A stretch of DNA of 17,347 nt from JANXXV01 sp038230275. Its GTDB lineage: Bacteria > Acidobacteriota > Terriglobia > Bryobacterales > Bryobacteraceae. The stretch covers positions 1 to 17,347 of the forward strand of contig JBBRNO010000141.1 of assembly GCA_038230275.1 (NCBI GenBank). The letters run 5' to 3'. Made by a program: the position numbers and the translations under genes. Each line of letters starts with the position of its first letter. The stretch's first letter is position 1. This document shows, piece by piece, positions 8,451 to 14,177 of the stretch. The notes below the pieces were generated by a model, which was not told the DNA's origin, did not search any database, and saw only the letters and a program-made list of their open reading frames with translations.

Positions 8451-8690
8451 GCGCAAGCTCTTCCAGAGCTTCCACCTGAGGCGAAACGCTTGATCCTTAG
8501 ACCGCGCCTCCCGTTTGATCGGCGATCGGGCCCTGCGCCGGTCAGGGGCGCAAACCTAAAAACCAAAACCTTCCTAAGAGAGAAAACCGACGGAAGTTTG
8601 TCGACTTCGCGTCCCTCCCTTTGGTCGGCCTCTGGGCTAGCGAAATACCACCGAAAAGGAGACTCAGCACCCGATCACCTTCCGCCTTGC

Positions 8691-8713
8691 TTCAGGCTCA
8701 TCCTTCAATGAGA
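8691..8713 (-). repeat. Right terminal inverted repeat of the IS
   Basis: TTCAGGCTCATCCTTCAATG at 8691-8710, continued by AGA, is the imperfect reverse complement of both left-end copies. The shared core is GATGAGCCTGAA. Confidence 0.75.
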
Positions 8714-8770
8714 ATATGCTCCCTGGCAGCTACGGGCTAGCCGCTGTCCTTCAAGCGGGGCAGAACGCCG

Positions 8771-10336
8771 TCATCGTCCCAAAAAATCCACCAGCCAGAT
8801 AGTGCTGACCGATTCATCGCCGGACGCGAACGCGAGGCGAGTTCCATCCGGTGACCACGGTGGATCCCGGCTTCTCTCGTTGCCAGTCTCAATCTGCCGC
8901 GAACTGGTTCCGTCTGCCTTGACTACCCAGATACGTTCAAGGTTCGAGCGTTTCGACGTGTAGGCAATCCACGATCCGTCAGGGCTCCACACGGGCGAAA
9001 GGTTACGAGCGCCGTGTTCGCCAGTCATGGTCAGGCGCCTGACGATCCGCGACTGCACGTTTAGGATGTATAAATCCGGTCCCGTTGAACAGGGCGTCCA
9101 GCAAATACTCGCTACAAGTTCAGATGCCCGGTTTGGCGAGAAACTCATGCCGTGTACCTCGGCCGGCGCGGCTAACTCGAGAAGTCGCTCGCCGTGCGTC
9201 AGGGTCGATTGTCCATTCAAAGACTCCAGAGAAGCGGCTCGGATCTGAACAGATCTACCCGGTACTGTTGCCGTCCAGGCGACTCGGTTTGTCGAACGAG
9301 AAACGAACACGCCACTCGCGCCTTGTCCACCCGGCACGCTCAGAAGGACGGTAAAGGCGTTGTCGTTGCCATCGACGGCTTGCCTGAAAACAGTGGATCC
9401 CGGCGACATCGAAACGGCAACTCGCATCACCTCGTGAAAGCGCTGTGCCTCAAGGACGAATATTTCGCCAGGCCGACCCACTTCCAGATGGTCCGCCAAA
9501 CCTGGATCTCCCCATTCGGTGGGCGTAGAGACCCGGACGTGCACGATCTCAGCTAGATGCTCCCCATCCGAAGATACTTCCCAGACGTTGTTCTGGTTTC
9601 CTCGCGCGGCACCGCGGTTCGACAAGAAGTAGATTGTCCCATTCGTGCCCCACGCTGGGTGGCTGTCTCGATAAGAACCAGACGTGACGCGGCGCGCGCT
9701 GATGCGGCTGAGACTCGGCACGGGAGCCGGTTGCCGTCGCTCGTCGATCCGTGTCAGCACGAGCGCCGTACCAGAGGGCGACGACAAAATCATCATGTCG
9801 CGCCCACCGTCGAACTGGAACTTAACTCCGCATGGGCAAGAAAGGCCATCGATGTAGAGTGTATTCTGATCCACGAAGCGGTACTTCCCGACGAAGCGGC
9901 CGCTTTCATTAAGTTGCCGCATCGTTCCATCCGCCAAGAACTCGGGTTCGAACACATCTTCGGTGGCGTTGACCTGCTTCCATTTTCCGATGATCCGGGA
10001 ATCTGTATGGTTGATTGCGGGTATGACACGACTTGTCGTATCCGGGCGTGGGGTCGTCGGTGCGGGCGGTTGCACCGCGACCGAAGCATTACTGGCTGGG
10101 CCTGTGGGTCGTGAGAACCTGAACCAGCTAAAAACGCTTAGGAGTAGCAGGCAGAACGCAGCAATGAGTAACGCCGCCGTCGAGGTGTGGCGGAACGCAG
10201 GGGAGGTGCGCGGCGATTGTTGTCGCCCGCCGCCATGACTTCCTGTAGATGCTTGTCGCGACGGCCCGGATGATCCCTGCTGGGGTATGCCCGTCCCAGG
10301 TCGATCAAAATCGTCAGGATGGATTCCTGATCCCAT
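8771..10336 (-). CDS. Tagged single-pass membrane protein, lipocalin-like and TolB-like propeller domains
   Basis: 521 residues. IHPDDFDRPG is at residues 5-14, followed by a Gly/Ser/Gln-rich linker (15-50), one TM helix (about 52-72) and a Pro/Thr spacer. Residues 112-198 have a small-barrel pattern (IIGKWKQVN, FLADGTMRQL, GKYRFVDQNTLYID) like lipocalin-type domains. Residues 210-521 are a TolB/PD40-type beta-propeller with SHPAWGTNGTIYFLSNRG, SPVWSPDGSWIAYTSKRS and PPWSPDGTRLAFASGDES. The domains probably lie in the periplasm and the tag in the cytoplasm (inferred). GGAG stands about nine bases before the ATG, and TACACT near 10360 could be a -10 box. The gene lies 103 bp behind the other minus-strand tagged gene. 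Propellers of this class usually bind proteins or glycans; no enzymatic motif is seen. Confidence 0.8.
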   Translation of the reverse strand: MGSGIHPDDFDRPGTGIPQQGSSGPSRQASTGSHGGGRQQSPRTSPAFRHTSTAALLIAAFCLLLLSVFSWFRFSRPTGPASNASVAVQPPAPTTPRPDTTSRVIPAINHTDSRIIGKWKQVNATEDVFEPEFLADGTMRQLNESGRFVGKYRFVDQNTLYIDGLSCPCGVKFQFDGGRDMMILSSPSGTALVLTRIDERRQPAPVPSLSRISARRVTSGSYRDSHPAWGTNGTIYFLSNRGAARGNQNNVWEVSSDGEHLAEIVHVRVSTPTEWGDPGLADHLEVGRPGEIFVLEAQRFHEVMRVAVSMSPGSTVFRQAVDGNDNAFTVLLSVPGGQGASGVFVSRSTNRVAWTATVPGRSVQIRAASLESLNGQSTLTHGERLLELAAPAEVHGMSFSPNRASELVASICWTPCSTGPDLYILNVQSRIVRRLTMTGEHGARNLSPVWSPDGSWIAYTSKRSNLERIWVVKADGTSSRQIETGNERSRDPPWSPDGTRLAFASGDESVSTIWLVDFLGR

Positions 10337-10439
10337 AACTATCGCTCCGCCGGAGCCCTAGTGTATCACCAACTGTGCCGCGACCGAAACCTACCAGATC
10401 GGGACCGTGCGCGGGACAACGATCAACCGCCGCGATTCA

Positions 10440-11258
10440 TTAAGGAATCCTAAACCCCCGAGTAAGTAATCCCGGAAAGTGATCGTACTCTTGACGGCGC
10501 GACGCGTCGTACACCAACCTGAAGCCCCAAAAGACATCCCTCCGCAGAGTCACACGCTCGTAAAGAATCTTGTCCGCGTGGAGGAACCCGGATACAGCGT
10601 AGAAATCCTTGCCGAAATGCTTATAGGTCACGGTCAAAGTTTGCATCGACAACGTATATTGAAGCATGTCGGCGAGGCTTTGCGCCTGCGTATTGTCGCT
10701 GCCCCACACCGAGAGACGCAAAGACCCGTCCGGGGCTGAGAACTGTTCGCCGTCACCGTTTGCACTCTCGCCTTCTGCCCTCAACGTCGACGGATATAAA
10801 AGCGCGAAGCCAAATCTGTGGTTTCTATATTCGGTCACGCTCGACTGGGGGACGGCGGGAGTAGTAGGAAGTGGTTGTGGTAGTAAGGGAGAGGGCGATG
10901 AGATGGCCGCGCCGCTGGTACTCTGCGCGGCGCCCGGCGCGCTGGGCAGTGGAGTCAGTTTCATCACTGAAGGTGATTCGACCGATGCGGCGTGTTTGCG
11001 ATAGCCCGTCAAGTAACCTGCCAGCCATACGAGCGCCACGATCACCAACACTGCCGCAGCAAGCTGCAGTCGCCGAGCGTGATTTACCGCCGGGGCCATC
11101 GTGGACTGCTTGCGATTCGCGGTTGTTGAACGGCTGCGCGACTGATGTGTCCGCGCGGCATTCGGCGCAAGCGAAGTGTCTGGGGCACCGCGAAGCGGCA
11201 CCGCTACTCTGGGCGTACCGGGTCGATCAAAGTCATCCGGGTGGATGTTCGAATCCAT
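10440..11258 (-). CDS. Tagged single-pass membrane protein, PsbP/DUF1795-like outer domain
   Basis: 272 residues from the ATG at 11258. An in-frame TTG at 11261 is possible, but the ATG places IHPDDFDRPG at residues 5-14, as in its sisters, and has GAGAAG close upstream. A basic, Ser/Arg-rich linker (15-62) precedes a TM helix at about 64-83 flanked by ARR and YRKH. A Pro/Ser spacer follows. The outer domain (142-272) starts EYRNHRFGFALLYPSTL, the typical opening of PsbP/DUF1795-like proteins, and continues SAPDGSLRLSVWGSDN and FWGFRLVYDASRRQEYDHF. Members of that fold have no enzymatic activity I know of; they act as lipid- or protein-binding modules. The gene is divergent from the TerY-like vWA gene across a 253-bp spacer, so shared control is possible. 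Confidence 0.75.
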   Translation of the reverse strand: MDSNIHPDDFDRPGTPRVAVPLRGAPDTSLAPNAARTHQSRSRSTTANRKQSTMAPAVNHARRLQLAAAVLVIVALVWLAGYLTGYRKHAASVESPSVMKLTPLPSAPGAAQSTSGAAISSPSPLLPQPLPTTPAVPQSSVTEYRNHRFGFALLYPSTLRAEGESANGDGEQFSAPDGSLRLSVWGSDNTQAQSLADMLQYTLSMQTLTVTYKHFGKDFYAVSGFLHADKILYERVTLRRDVFWGFRLVYDASRRQEYDHFPGLLTRGFRIP

Positions 11259-11511
11259 CAAGGCTTCTCAAGCTGACGGCATCAATGATCAGCGCGTCGC
11301 GAGCGCCGGGCCAGTTAACCGACTTCCAATTCACGCACTGTACCACCAAATGGGTTTCCACGCGGCGACCGCGTGCGGCCGAAGGATAGCCACGCGTTCG
11401 AATAGGTGCCTGCCGTGAGCGATCAGCGTCTAAAGGAGAGACGTGTCTTCGAGCACACCGCGTTCAGGCGTCAGAGAGTCGACGTGTGAATATACAGTGT
11501 GTGGAGGTTAG
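11259..11511. promoter_or_regulatory. Divergent intergenic region
   Basis: The spacer separates the minus-strand tagged gene from the plus-strand vWA gene. A ribosome site GGAGG (11503-11507) stands four bases before the GTG at 11512. The TTGCCN/TACAAT promoter with palindrome is not present here; TACAGT at 11493-11498 might be a -10 box but has no clear -35. Confidence 0.4.
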
Positions 11512-12582
11512 GTGCTTAACGTGCCTGTATTCCGAGATTGGAAACCGCGGCTGTATGCTTGGCCGGAAAGGCCGCAGCCGGTAGTCGTGGTCGTCGATTC
11601 AAGCAGCAGGACAACAGCCGCTGAACATAGCATGGAGTTGTTCCTCAAAGATATCGTGGTAACGCTGCAAGCGGAAAGCTCCGGCAGCAGCGTAAAACCG
11701 CCATACACGCTTAGTGTCGCGTTATGCGATGAGTCCGTCCACGTCGTCTGCCAAGATAAGGATCCCCGGCGCGTCGACTTGGGCATCTTTTCGCGAATGT
11801 CCTCCGCCTCGGGCTCAATTGATCTACTAGCGGCGGCGAAATGGGCCGCGGCGACTGTCGAAGACATCGTCAAGAGGCTGACGCCGAACATCTTGGCAAA
11901 TCTACGTTTTCGGTATCCTATCGCACCACCAGCCGTGGTGTTCATAGTTGGTGGAACGCGAGAAAGCCAGTCTTGCCCCGCACTGGACCAACTGCGGACG
12001 ATTCGCGTTTGCGGCGAGCGGCTTAATACCGCCGTGGTCATCGTAGCAGATGACGGCACAGCTTGTTTATGCCTGTCCGGTTCACTGGTCGCGAATCCTG
12101 CATCGTCCGACCAACTACTCAAGGCGGTAGTCGCTGAGCGTGGATGCGGGACCCTGGTAGAAGATACACTTCAGCAATACGTGACTACATACCGGCGCGC
12201 CTTGGCGGCCGTTAGGCTGAGTTCCCACCCCATCGGGGACGAGATCATCGCGACTTTTGGTGACGCGCAAACGGAGTTAAACCTTGCAGCGACGCCATTC
12301 GGCATCGACGCGACTCTTATACGGATTTGTGACGGGTCACTGGTCGCCGTGGTGCATCCGGCAGCAACCATATATGCCCGAACCCATGATCGCGGGTGGG
12401 AGAGGTATCGAGGCGTGGAATGCGATGAGAATGGCTTCGGCCCTTCGTTCGTTCCCGTATCGCCGGGCACCATTCTGTTTGATCCGACCGGACACAGGAG
12501 CATGCGCATTCAGGCAGCGGAACATGACGCTGCATGGAGGCGTGCTTTGGACCCACTGTGCAAAGAAGGAGTCGATCGATGA
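11512..12582 (+). CDS. TerY-like vWA protein with shared C-terminal domain (356 aa)
   Basis: The N-terminal half (about 20-235) is a TerY-type vWA domain: QPVVVVVDSSSRTT (MIDAS region, D29-x-S31, with Arg33 replacing Ser), YTLSVALCDESVHVV, IFSRMSSASGSIDLLAAAKW, then PAVVFIVGGTRESQ and LNTAVVIVADDGTACL. The site is incomplete, so metal-dependent binding is doubtful. Residues 256-334 (LAATPFGIDATLI, CDGSLVAVVHPAATIYART, GTILFDPTGHRSMRIQ) match the C-terminal domain of the GATase-like protein at 4247, which ties the two proteins to one system. The start is GTG with GGAGG four bases upstream. The stop overlaps an ATG (ATGA at 12579-12582), suggesting a translationally coupled partner now lost. 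No signal peptide or TM segment is seen. I see no kinase or phosphatase nearby, as would be expected of a classic TerY-P cluster. Confidence 0.75.
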   Translation: MLNVPVFRDWKPRLYAWPERPQPVVVVVDSSSRTTAAEHSMELFLKDIVVTLQAESSGSSVKPPYTLSVALCDESVHVVCQDKDPRRVDLGIFSRMSSASGSIDLLAAAKWAAATVEDIVKRLTPNILANLRFRYPIAPPAVVFIVGGTRESQSCPALDQLRTIRVCGERLNTAVVIVADDGTACLCLSGSLVANPASSDQLLKAVVAERGCGTLVEDTLQQYVTTYRRALAAVRLSSHPIGDEIIATFGDAQTELNLAATPFGIDATLIRICDGSLVAVVHPAATIYARTHDRGWERYRGVECDENGFGPSFVPVSPGTILFDPTGHRSMRIQAAEHDAAWRRALDPLCKEGVDR

Positions 12583-12599
12583 GCGTTTCAAACATCTGA
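12579..12599 (+). pseudogene. Start of a lost coupled gene
   Basis: An ATG overlaps the stop of the vWA gene as ATGA, then reads MSVSNI and stops after six codons. The stretch to about 12720 gives no recognisable protein, and an IS66 remnant follows. It may be the head of a downstream gene destroyed by that insertion, or a chance overlap. Confidence 0.3.
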
Positions 12600-12727
12600 T
12601 GCCCCTTCATGCCGAACACGTTCTGCGTTCCGGCTGCGTCGGAAGCCCGGTTCCGTCCGGCGGCGGTCCACTGCCGCGCTCTGGCGCTGATTGAGGACAG
12701 CTCCGTTACATACCTACGTGTACGCTC

Positions 12728-13145
12728 TCAGCTTCGGGGATGATCGCGCGGGGCAACGGTGCGCGTCAGAGGTGCACCAAAACACGAGTGGCCGGTTCTT
12801 GAATGCTGGCATGCAACTTTCCTCCAGACCGGGGCGGCGCTCACGGCGGGGTTGCCGGCCACCAGCAGCAACCGAGCCTGATGCACCTGCAGCGTGGCCG
12901 CCACCGTTCCTTCCGGCCACCACGGGAAGTGTGCTTTCGAGAGACGCTTCTTCGCAAGCCAGAATCCCTGGCCATCGTAAACCAGGATGTTGAGCGTTGT
13001 GGCGCTGCGGCTGGGAACAGGAACACGCAGCGGGAGAACGGATCCTCGGAAAGCTTCCCGGCATAGTTGGGCCAGCGAATCGATGCCCTTGCGTCCGTCC
13101 ACCGCTTCGACGGCGGCCCAAAATCCGCATCTGTGGCGTGAGCTG
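12728..13145 (-). pseudogene. tnpB: IS66 family TnpB (Orf2) remnant
   Basis: TnpB is the small accessory protein of IS66 elements. Its opening MIQLTPQMRI is read from about 13145. The continuation VDGRKGIDSLAQLCREA, LSEDPFSRCVFLF and TTLNILVYDGQGFWLAKKRL follows the family order but alternates between two frames, and ends near APVWRKV. At least two or three indels break it. The reading frame of the preceding tnpA fragment runs straight into it, which is also abnormal. The TnpC transposase expected downstream was not found. Confidence 0.75.
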
Positions 13146-13545
13146 AATCATTCCGCGTTTCGCCAAGGCGCGGAGCTGGCTGGCCCAGTCCAGTGGTGCA
13201 CCTTTGGTGGCCACGCGCACGCGGCCCTCGGCCGATTCGAATTGCACGACGTATTCGGCGGCTGCAGCGGCCGATGATCCGGCAGGCGCGAGCAGTTCGA
13301 CGAACGCGGGCACTGCGGACGTAATCTTCTGATGCGAAGCCATTAGACGTTTCTTTAGACCCACGTAATCCATTTGGAGCGTCTTCGAGGTCCGATGCAA
13401 TCCGTGGCGGCTGGCCGCTTCCACGGCGGCTGTCCAAAACAACTCCGGCAGCCGTGATCGGGCCGGATGCGTGTTTCGCCACTCTTCCAGTTCGACCCTT
13501 CAGCTGGAACAGGTCCTCAGACAGGAGGGTTCGGTCACTCGACAT
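13146..13545 (-). pseudogene. tnpA: IS66 family TnpA (Orf1) remnant
   Basis: The ATG at 13545 starts MSSDRTLLSEDLFQLK. One extra G near 13494 then shifts the frame; beyond it the text continues HPARSRLPELFWTAAVEAA, RHGLHRTSKTLQMDYVGLKK, EYVVQFESAEGRVRVATKGA and LDWASQLRALAKRG, which is the usual IS66 TnpA order. A single-base correction would restore most of the protein. No terminal repeats were identified. Confidence 0.75.
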
Positions 13546-13579
13546 GCCCGAGCGTACTGCGAAATACAGTGTCTGTCAC

Positions 13580-13678
13580 GCAGGCTCGCCGAAAGCTCAC
13601 GAATCTGTTCGAGCAGCCCGGTCTCAAGCTCCCGTTCCCGAAGATCCTTGGCAACGGTCAGGAAATCGAAAGTGTTTC
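13580..13678 (-). pseudogene. Fragment resembling DUF1016/YhcG nuclease
   Basis: The minus strand reads NTFDFLTVAKDLRERELETG followed by LLEQIRELSASL. This strongly recalls the boundary segment of DUF1016 (YhcG, PDDEXK nuclease) proteins, where FDFL....ERELE.GL precedes the nuclease core. Stops lie on both sides and the catalytic part is missing. It is too short to be functional, and it abuts the start of the IS66 remnant, which could have truncated it. Confidence 0.4.
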
Positions 13679-13777
13679 ACAGCGGGATATATAATCACAT
13701 CAGTCGCGCCACACCAACAACGAAATGTAGATTGGCGTGTAGGATCGTCCCAAGGTTCAATCGTGAGCGGCGGAGTG

Positions 13778-13808
13778 TGCTGGCGGATGTGGGCGATGTA
13801 TGCTGGCG
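13778..13808. repeat. Direct repeat upstream of the second promoter
   Basis: TGCTGGCG occurs at 13778-13785 and 13801-13808, 23 bp apart, ending two bases before the -35 box. By position it is like the tandem repeat before the first promoter, though the sequence differs. Confidence 0.25.
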
Positions 13809-13810
13809 AG

Positions 13811-13839
13811 TTGCCGGAAATGCGTCAGGGTATTACAAT
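13811..13839 (+). promoter_or_regulatory. Sigma70-like promoter of the fourth tagged gene
   Basis: TTGCCG (13811-13816), a 17-bp spacer and TACAAT (13834-13839) repeat the layout at 2599-2627. Further similarity downstream (ACGG.TTCAAC) shows the two control regions are related. The ATG is 90 bp beyond the -10, close to the 84 bp of the first gene. Confidence 0.65.
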
Positions 13840-13847
13840 TCTCGACG

Positions 13848-13861
13848 GGTTCAACTGAACC
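13848..13861. promoter_or_regulatory. Inverted repeat at the predicted transcript start
   Basis: GGTTCA-AC-TGAACC is a perfect 6-bp inverted repeat starting eight bases after the -10 box, matching in place the TTCAAC/GTTGAA repeat of the first tagged gene. It is a candidate operator or leader hairpin. Confidence 0.5.
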
Positions 13862-13928
13862 GAGCGAAGCGCGCTGAGGGCACCGGTTTGGTTCTGACTA
13901 GAACTAATGCGAGGTTTGATAGGGCAGA

Positions 13929-13997
13929 ATGCCACCTGGTATCCATCCCGATGATTTCGATTCGCCCGTGCTTGCACGGTCCAACCTCCGCGCCTAA
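13929..13997 (+). pseudogene. Tag-bearing head of the fourth tagged gene, cut off by an inversion
   Basis: The ATG at 13929 gives MPPGIHPDDFDSPVLARSNL, then RA and a stop at 13995. IHPDDFD again begins at residue 5, but RPG is replaced because the sequence switches strand at 13958-13964. It is the proper N-terminus of the gene that continues at 14178: same strand, own promoter, tag in register. Confidence 0.75.
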
Positions 13998-14177
13998 TTG
14001 GCGCTTTTGGCGCGGGCGAGTTACGAATCGGGTTGGGAGGCGGGCTCGTATAGCGTGGCGCAGATGGTGACCGGGATGGCCGCACAGTCACGGGCGGCCG
14101 TGGCGAAACCGGAGGCGTGCTCGGGGCCGTGGACGGCGCTTGCGTGGAGGCCTGTGCTGGGATGCCAGGTCGAATCG
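13958..14177. repeat. Inverted segment bounded by CGATTCG / CGAATCG
   Basis: CGATTCG (13958-13964) and CGAATCG (14171-14177) are inverted copies. On the minus strand the interior reads a typical Pro-rich linker (RPGIPAQAS, STAPSTPPVSPRPPVTV, TSPPPNPIRNSPAPKAP), in the wrong orientation for the gene. Flipping it joins DFD to RPG. Taking one base from each junction (making each CGATCG) puts tag, linker and TM helix in one frame of 568 codons including the stop. Confidence 0.8.

Larger units (their letters stand above)
7173..8713 (+). mobile_element. Insertion sequence, about 1.54 kb, with inverted ends
   Basis: The left end carries TCTCATACAAGATGAGCC (7173 on). The right end, read on the minus strand from 8713, gives TCTCATTGAAGGATGAGCC. 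Both continue with TGAA, forming an imperfect inverted repeat of about 22 bp. Inside is a single rve-type DDE transposase gene with two frameshifts. No target-site duplication is evident beside these limits. The element sits between two divergent parts of the island, upstream of the vWA pair. Confidence 0.75.

Noticed and set aside
8490..8711. Plus-strand frame of 73 codons at the right end of the IS
   Set aside because: It runs into the terminal inverted repeat, has no motif, and is best seen as non-coding IS end sequence.
7160..8730. Target-site duplication flanking the IS
   Set aside because: The bases next to 7173 and 8713 do not match each other at any length I could see.
9557..10114. 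Plus-strand frame of 185 codons
   Set aside because: It is antisense to the propeller-bearing tagged gene, whose PD40 repeats are unmistakable.
13471..14070. Plus-strand open frame of 199 codons
   Set aside because: It runs across the IS66 start, the DUF1016-like fragment, the shared promoter and the tag, each better explained in other frames.
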